Source of the DNA: Cantharellus purpuraceus
Lineage: Eukaryota; Basidiomycota; Agaricomycetes; Cantharellales; Hydnaceae
Assembly: GCA_025174535.1 (NCBI GenBank)
Contig: JALBUN010000003.1
Span: 952,501 to 1,016,500 of the forward strand
Direction: 5' to 3'
Length of the DNA stretch: 64,000 nucleotides
The notes beneath the pieces were generated by a model. It had not been told where the DNA came from and ran no database searches. It saw only the letters and a list, made by a program, of their open reading frames with translations. Both the position numbers and the translations under genes were made by a program. Below are positions 34,329-46,450 of the stretch, in pieces. How positions within the stretch are numbered: the stretch's first letter is position 1; each line of letters starts with the position of its first letter.

Positions 34329-35016
34329 CAACCACAGCCTCAGGGCATAATTTTCCATGGAGATTATGATCTGAGATGTGGCTATCTGTTACACACTAGG
34401 TCCAATTGGGGGTTGGAGATTGGGTTGGAGGTTGGGTTGGAGGTTGGGTCGGAGTTGGAGCACATCGTGGGGGTCAGAATGGACTTGGCTTCAGCTTATA
34501 TGCTGTGCCCTCACTAATACCGGTGTCTGAGATTTTGGAGATGGAGTATGACTTAGAGAGTTAGGATCGGACTTAGGAACTAGGTGTGATTCAATATTCA
34601 AACTGGGGAATGAAGTCCCCAGTTGGGCAACTTAAATACATATTTTGAAATCTAATAATAATCACTCCGGTGATGGGTCTCCAAGGCCGACAGCCTTACA
34701 TGAGTATGTCCGAGTCTGATGGGGACGGATGTCCAGGTTCCTATGGTGATGCTGATGCATCAATCGGAACTGGAGACAGATGGGCAGAATCGGCGGTGAC
34801 AATCGGACAGGTAGATGGAGATGGCGGTTTCCAAATGGAGTATAGATTTCATATGCACGGGGATCTGAGTGGATCGGATGGGGATCTGGATGTTAATGAA
34901 TATAGTCATAACACTATCCATGGCTGTGCAAACCAGTGCAGAAAACAGGGTGGATACCCTCCTTTCTACCTGATCAGTGCCTAGTTCAGGGATCAGAGCA
35001 GGTGATTGGTGATCAG
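34329..35016 (+). mobile_element. LTR-B2 fragment, split by a solo LTR of family A
   Basis: CAACCACAGCCTCAGGGC to GAGATGTGGCTATC and, after the inserted LTR, CTATCCATGGCTGTGCAAAC to about 35016 match 14293-14460 of the complete LTR-B2. Confidence 0.8.
34387..34913 (-). mobile_element. Solo LTR of family A (TSD CTATC)
   Basis: 527 bp in reverse orientation, TGTTACACACTAGG to AGTCATAACA. CTATC is duplicated at 34382-34386 and 34914-34918, and removing one copy restores the LTR-B2 sequence GTGGCTATCCATGG. Confidence 0.93.
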
Positions 35017-35363
35017 TGTTGGAAGAGTAGATGTGGCAGTGTGACAAACTGTGTCACCCCATGTCATGTATTCATTTGGCAGCCTTGTTGTTTGCTATAT
35101 ATGGCTCTTGCACAGTCGCAAGAGCATCTCTTTTTGTTCTCTTTCTTTGACTCTCTATTGTTCTCAAAGATCTATATAGTAGCTAGTTTTTGTGTCTCCT
35201 CTTTCTCAGTGGTTTGACATGCTTGTGCAAATGCTGAGGTAAGAGACTTGTCATTCATCTTGTATTGATTTTTGTATGCATAGTTACTCGTACAGGTAAA
35301 TTATATAGTGGTTTGACATGCTTGTGCAAATGCTGAGTTACTTGCACAGTTGCATTAAATCTT
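35017..35363 (+). mobile_element. Possible LTR fragment of another family
   Basis: Starts TGTTGGAAGAG, has a TATA-like CTATATATGGC at about 35094, and repeats a 30-bp segment GTGGTTTGACATGCTTGTGC... at 35209 and 35308. It is cut at 35363 by the LTR of element C. The assignment rests on the TG start and TATA only. Confidence 0.35.
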
Positions 35364-35880
35364 TGTTACACCCTAGGTCTGATTGGGGGTCGGAGATTGG
35401 GTCGGAGGTTGAGTCGGAGTCGGAGTACGTTGTGGGGGTCGGAACAGACTTGGCTTCAGCTTATGTGCTGCGCCCTCACTAATACCGGTGTCCGAGATTT
35501 CAGAGACGGAGTATGACTTAGAGAGTTAGGATCAGACTTAGGAACTAGGCATGATTCAATATTCAAACTGGGGAATGAAGTCCCCAGTTGGGCAACTTAA
35601 ATACATATTTTGAAATCTAATAATAATTACTCTGGTGATGGGTCTCCGAGGCTGATGGCCTTACATGAGTATGTCTGAGTCTGATGGGGATGGATGTCTG
35701 GGTTCCTATGGTGATGCTGATGCATCAATTGGAACCAGAGACGGATGGGTGGAATCGGCGGTGACAATCGGACAGGTAAATGGAGACATGGTGGTTTCCA
35801 AATGGAGTATAGATTTCATACACATGAGGATCTGAGTGGATCAGACAGGGATCTGGATGTTAATGAATATAGTCATAACA
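35364..35880 (-). repeat. 3' LTR of element C
   Basis: 517 bp, TGTTACACCC to AGTCATAACA, followed by GTATCTCCCCATTTAAGG, the complement of the purine tract in element A. Confidence 0.88.
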
Positions 35881-35940
35881 GTATCTCCCCATTTAAGGCT
35901 GAGTCCCTGAGGCCTCATGTCCATGGATTGAATAGGTGAG

Positions 35941-36617
35941 ATGGTTGGGTGCAGTTGGAGTTATACTGGGGGTCTGGAGACATATAAAAGGAGGGGCATG
36001 ATTGAGGTCTTATCCTCAACGATGTCAAACCCTTTGGCAAGCATGAGCGTGGCTGAGCTTGAGCAGATGCTCTTGGCCCGACGGAAGGAAGAGGAAGAGG
36101 AGCGGAGACAGAAAGAGGAGGAGGAAGCAGAACGGAGATGGAAGGAGGAGGAGGAGGCAGAACGGAGACGGAAGGAGGAGGAGGAGGCAGAATAGAGATG
36201 GAAGGAGGAGGAGGAGCAGAGGTGGAAAGAGGCAGTGGAGACAGAATGGAGAAGGAAAGAGGAGGAAGTGAAGGCCGAGAGAGCCCGCAGGGTCAAGGAA
36301 CTTGCGGCCACGATGGAGGCCGTGAGACTGAAGGAAGTGGAGGAGCAGGCGCATGAGCTAGAAGCCACCATGGAGGTAGAGGAGGAGGTGACTGGGGCAG
36401 GGGCGACCAGCCCAGGAAGTCTGAGTGCCTCTATGGACAGGGACCCCCAAGGTCACCATCATCTCTGTTACACGGACGGAGAATATCTGTGGGCACAGCC
36501 ATTATTTGGGTTGGGTGCGGCTGAGGAAGATGAAGCGATGGAGGCAGAGAGGGTGGAGGTGGAGGCGGATCCTGATGCCAATGAGCTCGATGCAAATGCA
36601 GAGCCTGAGGTGGGTGG
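35941..36617 (+). pseudogene. Antisense accessory gene of element C, N-terminal part
   Basis: Counterpart of 9905-10288 plus the following part in element A, continuous here across the site where E sits in A. It encodes MSNPLASMSVAELEQML, an E/R-rich coiled coil, KELAATMEAVRLKEVEEQAH and an acidic segment. A TAG at 36193 interrupts it. It is cut by another unit E at 36618. The start is 60 bp from the LTR. Confidence 0.65.
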
Positions 36618-38044
36618 TGTCGGTTTGCTTATGGAATAGATCCTATAAGCCTGCGTGCAACGGTCCTAGCAAACAGACAGTGTGTAACGCAGTTGTTCAG
36701 CACTCCAAAGATCAATCAGGTCAAGGGGTAGAAGTAGCACTGAGTAATAGGGAAGTGGAATAGTGCTCTGTGGTTGGATGGGGATGGGAGCAAAAGGTCG
36801 GCCCCAATGGCTGATTGTGCTCTGTGACTGGATGACAATGCGGAGCCCGGTTGGGAGGTACGTGAAAGCTGGTTTCAAGAGAAGCAACCTCTCGGTGGCA
36901 GAGGGAAATCTGATTGTTGAACCAAGGTGTTTTACCTCAGTGTAGAGATGATGGATTGTGATGTAGAGTGTAGAGCGTAGACTTAGAGCGTGGACTTTGA
37001 CTTTAGCACGTTGGCTGAAAACTTGTTGATTGATTCCAAAGGTGAAAACTAGTGCCCTTTTATATACAAATCCCCAGGGCACAACAACACAATATGAGGA
37101 GCAAATGATGCAATATGATGCAAGAAATGCTGATCAAGCCAGCTGACGAAGCGTGTGAAGTTGAACTACTAATGGGGAAATCATGGAGAAATGAAGCAAC
37201 AGATAGGGGTAATCTTTGTAAGAATAGAGGGTGATGAGTAATAAAAGAACCAAAAATAGAACAAGGATGAGTAAGTCATGTATGAATGAATTAAAAGATG
37301 AAACAGGGGTGAGTCATATAAAAGAACAATAGAAACATCCACCAATACCATCTTCCCTACAGCTCCGAAGGTAAATCAACCCTGAGTCACATGAGGACTT
37401 CAGTCAGCATCCACAACAAATACTCCTTATTGTCTTAGTGATCTGTCTCCATATGGTATCCCGTTCCAAGGGTATTCGGTCCCTTTGCCTGACATGATGT
37501 AACCTGAGTCGGATTGAAGTGGGAGGATAGGTCGGCGATGGCGACTGAAATTCTACCTCACATTCAACTCTTCTATCCATGTTACGATATAGAGGCAAAA
37601 TGTCGAGGAATGTATATGGTTCAACGGAATTGTGAAAGAATATGGGATCGCCAATGGCATAAGAGAGACATGGTGGGGATCTTGGACGTTGAAAGAGTTT
37701 TGGAAGTATTTTGACATGTGGAGGTGGCTTAACATGCCCGTGGAGCTCAGCATATTTTTGATAGTCCTCTGTGTCCAGAGACCAGTGTGACGTATTATTA
37801 GAAGCGATGTTGGAGAGGGGAATAGAATGGGAAGCCATGTGAATGATGATGAAAGGATTGGTGTGAATAGAAGGCTGATAATGATTGATGGCGATGAAAC
37901 ATGAGTGACGATCAATGGCTAGAATTAGAGACTGAGGTGGAGAGGGAGTTGCAGCGCTATTTAAAAGTTGATACAAAAAGACGCTGGCAGAGTTGGACTG
38001 TCAGAGTGGTTCGATATGTGTCCTCAATGCGTCCTGGCTCGTCA
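36618..38044 (-). mobile_element. LTR-like unit E in element C
   Basis: 1427 bp, TGTCGGTTTGC to GGCTCGTCA on the + strand. Flanks are GTGG and ACGG, not a clean duplication; comparison with element A suggests bases were also lost at this site. ORF3 inside is intact. Confidence 0.82.
37404..37838 (-). CDS. ORF3 in unit E (element C), intact, 144 residues
   Basis: Open from ATG 37838 to TGA. Sequence order: WSLDTEDYQKYAELHGH, PPPHVKILPKLFQRP, YAIGDPIFFHN, PYTFLDILPLY, then WRQITKTIRSICCGC. Upstream in the same frame is a possible N-terminal extension, but the element B homologue begins at the equivalent of this ATG. A TATA-like TTTAAATAG sits about 120 bp upstream. No known domain recognised. 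The cysteine-rich end is kept in all E copies. Confidence 0.65.
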   Translation of the reverse strand: MASHSIPLSNIASNNTSHWSLDTEDYQKYAELHGHVKPPPHVKILPKLFQRPRSPPCLSYAIGDPIFFHNSVEPYTFLDILPLYRNMDRRVECEVEFQSPSPTYPPTSIRLRLHHVRQRDRIPLERDTIWRQITKTIRSICCGC

Positions 38045-38048
38045 ACGG

Positions 38049-39029
38049 ATGGATCCAACTTCAAATTGTTACAAGGAGATGGCTTGGGTAGCTGTGGTCG
38101 AGGCTCACAAAAGAGTGGAGCTCTATGCTGCTACCACTAAGAAGAATCTCGACGTCACTGTCTTTTCATTGAAGGCGTACCCGAGTGCTGATACAGAGAA
38201 GCGGGAGGCAGATCGGAGGGTCATATGGTGCAAGGCGGAGAGTCGCGTGTTGGCGACCCATAAGAAGGAGCTGCATGTCACTAGGTTGGTGATCCAGCTT
38301 CGCAAGTGTGAGATGGAGAAGGCGGTGGCAGAACAGCAGGACAAGGAGGAGGAGAGGGAACACTTGGAGGCTGCAGCGAGAAGGGGCGGACCACCCAAGG
38401 TTCTGGCTCCAGCGGAGCCATTTGGCAGGCCCGGTGTAACTTGTGACTTGTGTTGTGATGCAGGCGTGGAGTGTGTGTGGCCTACTGGCCCAACTCGCCA
38501 CCTTCAGTCCTGCGATCATTGTCGGGGTCAGAAAGGAGGGTGTAGGATCGATGGAAAGTTTGCTCCCTGGAGTTGGAGCGTCAAGCCCCAACTAGTGGTA
38601 CAAGGAGGGGCGGAGAAAGAATCAGAAGGTCATCTGACCAAAAAGCGGTGGATGGAGACAGGTGCTGTGGCAGCCGGGGGTAGCGGTGTCGGATCAGAAG
38701 GGGCAATGACCGGTGCAGGTACAGGGCATGTCTCTGCACCCAATAGTACCATGGGCCAGCTTATCCAGCTGGTTAACCTGCAGTCAGAGCACCTCCAGCG
38801 GATGGAGGGGTTGCTAGTGGACTTGGTGAAGACAATGAAATGGAAGGAGGTTCTGGAGGGTCGGCCGACGGCCGAGTTACATTGGTTGCGGAAGTTCATG
38901 GCCCCTTTGGATGAGGATTCGGACATGGGGGATGAGAAAGATTGGGTGTCGGATGTAGAGAGTGATGATGAGTCAGAGATGGAGCCTGAGGTAGATAAGG
39001 GGAAGGGGAAAAGGAAACGTGATGTATAA
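38049..39029 (+). pseudogene. Antisense accessory gene of element C, C-terminal part with Zn2Cys6-type cluster
   Basis: Open to the TAA at 39027. Encodes YKEMAWVAVVEAHKRVELYA, a K/E-rich helix, and the six-cysteine cluster CDLC...C...CDHC...C with spacing 2-6-12-2-6 (about 38440-38545), identical in spacing to element A. The tail is strongly acidic (DEDSDMGDEKDW) and ends KGKGKRKRDV. Unlike copy A there is no stop between cluster and tail. The frame relative to the N-terminal part is shifted by loss at the E site. Confidence 0.72.
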
Positions 39030-39174
39030 AAATAAAAATGATTATAAATTTTGGAGCAGAGAAAAATGAGGCGGAGTGATTCCTTTGGAGTTTTTTGGGC
39101 AGGCTGGTAATTTTCCTTGTGACTTGTAATAAAATGATGATGCGAAATAATAGAATTAGCATTAGTAATTGAAC

Positions 39175-42113
39175 TTAAAGATTCATAAGAAGGCCAGGTT
39201 TGTCTGGATAAGTGGAGTGAAAGTTGGAGACGGATTCGGATGCATGATCGAGTTCGGGTGTGGAGATCCATGAGGACTCTTCATCGGTGCCTTTGTATCC
39301 AGTCCATTTGACTAAGTACTGGAGCTTGCACTTGTATTGACAGTCGATCTTCAAGTCCAGGATCTCAGAGATCTCATATTCATTGTCTCCTTCGATGATG
39401 ATTGGGGGAGGTGGGGGTTGCGTGCAACCGGAGATCTCATTCGTAGTAGCGGGTTCAAGCATTGATATATGGAAGACCAGATGAACTGCTCAGAAGTGGT
39501 CTGGGAGGCAGAGGGTGAAGGACCTACTGCCTGCGTGAGCAATGACCTCATAAGGACCTAAGTATTTCTCAGAGAGTTTCTTCAATGGATGGGTGGTCTG
39601 GAAATGTTCAGCCTTAACGAATACTTTGTCTCTGATTTGCAGGTCCAGAGCCGGAATGTGGCGTCGGTCTGCAGAGACTTGATATTGTTTCTGGGCATCA
39701 GAGATGGTTTCTTGGAGATGTTGGTGTAGTTGATTGAGGTTGGTTACGAATTGGCGGGCTTTGGTGGAGGCAAGTTCTTTCTCAGGGTGGACGGAGATGT
39801 TCGGATGATAGCCTTTATTAGCAAAGAATGGAGAGATGCCAGTAGTCGCGTTTGGAGCGTTGTTGTAGGCAAACTCTGCAATCGGAAGTAGATCAGCCCA
39901 GTTGTCTTGTTGATAGTTACAATAGATTCGGAGATATTGTTCCAGGGACTGATTCATTTGTTCTGTTTGTCCATCTCCTTCAGGATGGTATCTGGAGGTG
40001 AAATGAAGCTTCATGTCGAGAGCTTTTCCTAATGTGCGGAAGAAGGAGGACACGAACTCTGAGCCCCGATCGGACATGATATGCGATGGGACTCTGTGTT
40101 TAGAGAATACGTGGAGAACGAACAATTTAGCTAGTGAGGCGGAGGTGATGGTGTCATGTGTCGGAATGAATAGTGACTGTTTAGTGAACCTGTCAACAAT
40201 CATGAGCATGGTGTTGTATCCAAGTGATGGGGGGAGCTTCTCTATGAAATCCATGGAGATGGAGTTCCATGGTTGCTCCGGGACCAGAAGTTGCTTAAGC
40301 GTTCCATAGGGTTTGTGCCTTTGCGATTTTGAGCGCATACATGTGGTGCAGGAGTTACAGTAGTGTTGAATGTATTCTTGCATTTTTGGCCATACATAGT
40401 CTCGTTGGATTAATCCTTGTGTGTGATTTTGCCTGAAATGGCCCGAGATCAGGTGATCATGATAATACTGCAAAACTTGGAGTTGGAGACTGTTGGCGTC
40501 GGGGACATATATCCAGTTGTTGTGTCAGAGGTGTCCTTCAGGGTCAAGTGACCATTTCAGATCGGAAGGGTTGTCCAAGTGTTTAACTGCAACAGGATCA
40601 GATCAGAGAGATGAGCAGATGTTGGAGTGGAGTTGGTCGATGTCCATAATGGTGACAGCTCAGAGGGTGGGAGTCATGAGGGTGGATGCTCGTAGGGATG
40701 ATGCCAGCTGCTCGTTAGTAAACACAGGATGAAAGTTGTGTGGTTTACAGTGGCATAGTTGCTATTCCCCTCTTTAGGGTAGATGTCCCAGCGTCTAGTT
40801 AACACATTGGGCTTTGCTCCGAGTCGACCTGGACAGAAACGGATAATGAGATTGAACTGAGATAGGTATTCAGACCATTGGACCTGTCTCCAGGTGAGCA
40901 GTTTCGTTGTGGAGAAGTGTTCCAAGTTTTTGTGGTCAGTTATGACATCCACCGGGTCAGAGGGTCCTTCAAGGTAGTGTCTCCATATCCAGAAGGCTTC
41001 ATATATGGCAAGGAGCTCTTTGTCATGGACATCATAGTTCAGTTTGGGGGGTGTAAATGTACGCGAGTGAAAAGCAATTGGATGGACTTGTCCATTGTCT
41101 GGAGAGATGATGGACAGGATCGCGGCAAGTTCATAGTCGGAGGCATCAGTCTCTAATAGGATAGGAATGTCTGGAACCCAATGAATCAGTATCAGAGCAG
41201 AAGTAAAGGCCTTTTTCAAGGTCTCAAAGCTCTGTCTACATTTGTCAGTGAAATTCCATTGGGTACCCTTCCTAGTAAGTCAGGTGAGCGGAATGGTGAT
41301 ATCAGAGTAGCTGTGAATGAAGTGGCGGTAGAAGTTGGCAAACCCCAGGAAGGACTGTATGTCTTTGACTTTCTGGGATTCTGGCCATTCCTGTATGGCT
41401 TTGATTTTGTCATCGGACATTGTCAGTCCTGCCAGGAGAGGATATAGCCTAGATATTTGACCGAGTTGGAGTGGAATTCGCATTTGTCAGTGCGGGCAAA
41501 AAGGCCATGTTTTCAGAGATGTCGGAGTACCTCTTGGACATGTGTCTGATGTTCTTCTTTGTTGTCCAAATATACCAAAATGTCGTCTAAGTAAACAAGG
41601 ACAGTCACATCAAGGAGGTCGGTGAAGGTATCATTCATGAACCTCTGGAAGGTGGCCAGAGCATTGGTTAGTCCAAAGGGCATGACGCACCACTCAAAAG
41701 ATCCATATTGTGTGTGGAAAGTCATTTTCCATTCATCGCCTTCTCGGATGTGGACTAGATGGTAGGCATGTCAGAGATCTATTTTGGAATAGAACTTAGC
41801 CTTTCGAGGACTCTCAAGTAGGTCCACAGTGTGGGGTATTGGGTATTGGTCTTTCTTGGTGATCTTGTTGAGTCCATGGAAGTTGACACATAGATGGAGT
41901 GATCTGTCCTTTTTGTGGACAAATAGGACCAGAGCTCCATGGGACAATAGGGATGGGTGGATGAAGCCTGTGGCCCAGTTCTCATCTATGAATGTTTGGA
42001 GAGCCAGTAGCTCTTTTTGGGATAGCGAGTAGATAGGGCCAAGCAGAGGGGTGGAGTTGTCATCCAGTTCAATCTTGAGATCATATGGTTGGTGTTCTGC
42101 TAGGGAGTTGGCT
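39175..42113 (-). pseudogene. RT-RNase H-integrase-chromodomain of element C
   Basis: Same protein as 4020-6890 in element A. RT has an intact YLDD box (about 41580-41591). RNase H shows ETDASDYELAAILS. Integrase has HDHLISGHFRQN, CNSCTTC, MDFIEKL, SDRGSEF and GDGQTEQMNQ. The chromodomain has EYEISEILDLKIDCQYKCKL. Several stops and shifts separate the open pieces (39175-39462, 39490-40473, 40674-41219, 41280-41483, 41513-41725). MITE 4 interrupts the N-terminal RT linker. Confidence 0.88.
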
Positions 42114-42116
42114 TTA

Positions 42117-42664
42117 GACGCTTGTTCAGAAATACATCAAATATGTATATACAACCCATTTCCTCAAATTTTATATAATATACTTATATTAAAACATATT
42201 TTGATATTTTGACATGATTCTCAAAAATAATTCTTTTTTTTTAATTTACCGGTGGCAACTGCTTCAAGGGAATATTCTACTCCTGCTACACTTAATTTCT
42301 TTCACTCATTCTTTCTTGTACTATACTGGTCAAATAATCTAATGTACCTTGAATCCTCACCTGGCATTTGTATATCTAAATATTCTCTATTATACCAATA
42401 ATATTAATATATACATTACTGTTATATTCATATAAACAATTATGTTCATCCATAACAAACATCTTATCTTTTAAAGTTTATTAAAATATGAAATATATAT
42501 TTATATTTATAAAAATTTAAGATATCCAGAAAGAACTCGGATATCCAAAATCTTTAAAGATATCCAGATTGTAACTCCCTATTTTTATGATCATTATTAA
42601 AATTCTGATGTACATCTTGTATACATCAGAATATTGTATAACAGCATCCTTCCGAACAAGCGTC
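42117..42664 (+). mobile_element. MITE copy 4 (TSD TTA)
   Basis: 548 bp, diverged from copies 1-3, with TTA at 42114-42116 and 42665-42667. The element A sequence AGTCTAAAGCC shows the empty site and excludes a 5-bp duplication. Confidence 0.92.
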
Positions 42665-42715
42665 TTAGACTTGCTGAACACATTGGCGAACTCATGATAC
42701 TCCTTAGGAACCATA

Positions 42716-43322
42716 GACGCTTGTTCGGAAGGATGCTGTTATACAATATTCTGATGTATACAAGATGTACATCAGAATTTTAATAATGATCATAAAAATA
42801 GGGAGTTACAATCTAGATATCTTTAAAGATTTTGGATATCCAAGTTCTTTCTGGATATCTTAAATTTTTATAAATATAAATATATATTTCATATTTTAAT
42901 AAACTTTAAAAGATAAGATGTTTGTTATGGATGAACATAATTGTTTATATGAATATAACAGTAATGTATATATTAATATTATTGGTATAATAGAGAATAT
43001 TTAGATATACAAATGCCAGGTGAGGATTCAAGGTACATTAGATTATTTTACCAGTATAGTACAAGAAAGAATGAGTGAAAGAAATTAAGTGTAGCAGGAG
43101 TAGAATATTTCCTTGAAGCAGTTGCCACCAGCAAATGAAAAAAAAAAGAATTATTTTTGAGAATCATGTCAAAATATCAAAATATGTTTTAAATCTAAGT
43201 AAATTATATAAATTTGAGAATCATGTATGAAATATCAAAATATGTTTTAATATAAGTATATTATATAAAATTTGAGGAAATAGGTTGTATATACATATTT
43301 GATGTATTTCTGAACAAGCGTC
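42716..43322 (-). mobile_element. MITE copy 5, inverted relative to copy 4 (TSD ATA)
   Basis: 607 bp, reverse complement of copy 4 for most of its length, with ATA at 42713-42715 and 43323-43325. A partial internal duplication near 43165-43270 explains the extra length. Only 51 bp of pol separates it from copy 4. Confidence 0.92.
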
Positions 43323-43325
43323 ATA

Positions 43326-44030
43326 GATAGGTCCGGTGGAGTTGATCAGGCGGAATGAGCAGTGAGGAATATTGGATCGGAGAGGTGAACCTGGAATGTG
43401 TGAGAACCATCCAGTTTGCTTAGTCTGGCAAAGACCATAGCGTCCACCATTGATATAAACGGCGGGGTAGATGGAGTATCTATCGGAGTGGAGTCAGCAG
43501 AGGTGGAAGATAGTTTCACACCTAAAGTTACTGGTGACGTTGGGAATGACACAGCCTGTACTGGAGAATGGAATGTGATATGGCCCAATGCCCAGTCAAT
43601 CAACAGATTGTAGCAGGTGAGCCAGTTATGTCTGAGAACCACAGAACAGCTGGAGTCAAGCAGAGTAACATAGAATGTAAGGTTCTGGATTTCTCCAACA
43701 GAAAAATGGATAGACAGATCTATAGCTTGTGAAATAACAGCATTAGTAGTGCCATCAAATAATCGGAGTGATATCAGAGTTATGGTGTATGTATGGAGTT
43801 TATGTAAATCAGAAAAAGAGGAATTGAGGAAACAATGAGTAGAACTGGAGTCAATTAATGCTTGAATAGTGGTATCAGGAATGGAGTCAGAGTAGATGAG
43901 GAGGGTAAGGGAGTCAGAGTGGGAAAGAGTGGATGTGTTCAGGTGGACCTTGTTTGTCGTACGGGGAGTACCAATGCAGCCCTCAGCCTGTATGGAGGCT
44001 ATAGGACTGCTTACTATTTTTTTGGGTCTG
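43326..44030 (-). pseudogene. Protease region of element C
   Basis: Open frame through the frameshift site into protease: KIVSSPIAS, then LIDSSSTHCFL (D-S-S in place of D-S-G, as in A) and VVLRHNWLTCYNLLIDW, where A has VVLGHNW. MITE 5 separates it from the RT linker. Confidence 0.78.
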
Positions 44031-45020
44031 TTGCTTTTGTGTCGGACTTGTCCGTCATGGCGTTGGTGGCATGGCCCTTTGCCTTTGCTGTGGACAAGGT
44101 TGCCTTGTTGCAATCCTTGGCTTGGTGACCAGGCTTTCCGCAGAACAGACAGAGGTTGTTGTCCATGTGGCACTGGTGTTCCTGCTGGGTAAGTTTCCCA
44201 TCCTTCCCCAGCTTTGTGGAGAGGTCTGGAGTACTCTTGCAAGCTCCAGAGTTATTGCTGGTGCCGGAGTTGTTCTGACTGGAACTGGAAGTGGCAGCAT
44301 TACCAGTGTTTGACTTCTGGCCTGAGTTGGCAGTGGTCCTCTTATTGGACCCCTTGTTGGACTTTGGGGTCTTGTCCAATGATTTGTCCAATGGGGCAAT
44401 GCCACACTCCAACGCCAATTTTATGTTGGACTCCCATCCCGCATCAAGGACGAGATATCACGCATCGGTAAGCCAGATACTTTGGTTACCCTTTGCAAGC
44501 TCGCCCAATCCATCGACGCCCATTATTGGGACATCAATCTGAGGTCTCCCATGAAAATTCGGCCAACAACAAATCGGACTTTTGGGGCTAGCTGCTGGAA
44601 ACTCACAATGTATTTTGCAATTTTGTGATTTTCCTTCATCCGAAGTCAATCAAGTTCGTTCTCGGCATCGGCCTCGGGGTTGTAAGGACTGAAATTGGTC
44701 CGAAGTTTGGAGATGAAGTCGGAGTAGTCTTCTGACCATATTGGGTCATCGGAGTTGTCCATGAGCGCTGGCTCAAAGTAGTCCAGTGCGGTGCCCTTGA
44801 GATAGGACATGGCGAAGGTGACCTTCACCCAATTGGATGTGAATGCATCGGGGCAGTCACGGAAATTCAACCGGCATTGCACCAAGAACGGCTGGAGCTT
44901 TCGCGGATCGGAGCCATTGAAGGGGTCAGGTTCTCGGACCTTGGTCTGGGACTTAGGAGCTTGTGGGTTACGGATGCTGCTGGCAAGCAGGGAGATGGCT
45001 TGTGCCAGATTTGGAAAGGG
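44024..45020 (-). pseudogene. gag of element C, N-terminally truncated
   Basis: Ends TAG after seven A (44024-44033). Includes zinc knuckle CLFCGKPGHQAKDC, the capsid block GTALDYFEPALMDNSDDP and the same TGA as element A after ENELD. A deletion or rearrangement near 44385-44590 places parts out of order compared with A: the segment around CCAATGGGGC joins two gag regions. It is cut by an LTR-B1 at 45021. Confidence 0.78.
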
Positions 45021-46450
45021 TGTTTTGGAACCCGCAAAATTATGGTGTTAAGGAAAACTCTAAATCACCACAATTCTGTGAATGAACAGCTGAGAAGAAT
45101 ATCAAATCCTACTGCAGCACAACTCCAGAAACAATTTAATGTTTGTACTTTGGTTACAATCCATTGTAATGGTCAATGCAGACGATACGCAGGAAGGTAA
45201 TACATTTCTTAGCAGTAGGGAATGAATAAGACTTCCAGAGTCTAGAGTTCATGGACGCTTAGGGGTCCAGATATTCCAAAATGAGGGGAATGCACTTAGA
45301 GGCTAGAGGAAGTAGGTGGATGAATCCAACTGTCCAACCAGTGACACTCTGAAGTGGGTAACAGCAATGTGTGAAGTAGTCTAGCAACTGCTTCACACGA
45401 GTTCAAGATCCTAATGCTCTGCAAAGGTAGCACACACTAGTAACTTAAACAAAGAGCACTAATGGCAGGACTATCGACAGACAATCTCACCCTGTAGATT
45501 TGTAGTCATGCGAGGTAGATACTACACTCACGCCCAAAGCAGGACAATCACTACTTTGAGTGCAATCAAATACAGTTACACAACTGTAAGCGACCCTTGA
45601 ACTGGACAATCAACAGTTACTGAGATATAGAGGATGACACTGTATGTCACTCTAGTCACACTGATGTGCAAATGATGGGGTAGAAAATGGTTATTTATTC
45701 AGAGGCAGAATGGGCTCCTTTTATATTGTATTTACAGGAGCTGACTAATACTACTGGAAACTTCTACCTATTAATAGATGGAAACTACTGGAAGCTAGTG
45801 GAATAAGTGAGAACGGGGTGGAAGTTTCCTAGCCAATGAGCTGCTTGGATTTGCTCTGACTCATGGCATGAGTCATGAATGGAGTCATAGTATGAGTAAT
45901 CACAGGAGTCATGGTATGAGTCATGGAAGGAGTCATAGCATGAGTCATGGCAGGAGTCATTGCCTGAGTCACCATTACTCAAATAACTCGGTCAATACTT
46001 CGTTTCCCAGGCTGATCAGCACAGCTATGGGTAGGCACAGCTTCTATTGAACTCTCCACTGAAAATGGAGTCAGGAGGTGCAGTGGTTGCAAAGATATTG
46101 AGCATTTACTGGCAGTGGTGACCAGATTGAGTCGGAGATTGAAATGAGTCATGTGATTGAAAATGAGTCAGTTGTCCAGGTGACTCCAGCTGACTTTGAA
46201 GCTGCTGCCATCTGCAAAGGTTTGTGGGTCCATGTGGGTCCCAAAACTTTGCCCAGCAGAACAATAAGTTTGTAGACTCATTTCTGCATGGAAAATTCCC
46301 AAAAAAATATGAAAAAATAGAGAATATTTGAATGTCCCTGAATCAAGAGAAAGCAGCATATATATGCTGATATTTTAAGGCCATGAAGTGAAATTGTACA
46401 GTTTTGGGACTTTAAACAAGATCTTTTAAGGGAAAACCAGTTCCCATACA
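45021..46450 (-). mobile_element. LTR-B1 abutting element C
   Basis: 1430 bp, TGTTTTGG to CCCATACA. Flanks AAGGG and CTCCT differ. It joins gag of element C to an LTR-B1 of opposite orientation. Confidence 0.85.

Larger units (their letters stand above)
35364..45020 (-). mobile_element. Retrotransposon C, second copy of family A, truncated in gag
   Basis: Reverse orientation. The 3' LTR lies at the left (35364-35880), followed by the purine tract complement, accessory gene (+ strand), pol, protease and gag. An LTR-B1 abuts gag at 45021, so the 5' LTR and gag N-terminus are gone. It carries a unit E at a different site from element A and two MITEs in pol. It is decayed at CpGs like A but often at different positions, which helps infer the ancestral codons. 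Confidence 0.9.

Noticed and set aside
36614..38048. Clean target duplication around unit E in element C
   Set aside because: GTGG and ACGG differ at two of four bases and the site has lost sequence compared with element A, so I do not claim one.
42114..42667. 5-bp duplication for the MITE family
   Set aside because: Copies 1 and 3 allow CTAAG and CTATG, but copy 4 (TTTAG against CTTAG) does not, while 3 bp works for the four copies with matching flanks.
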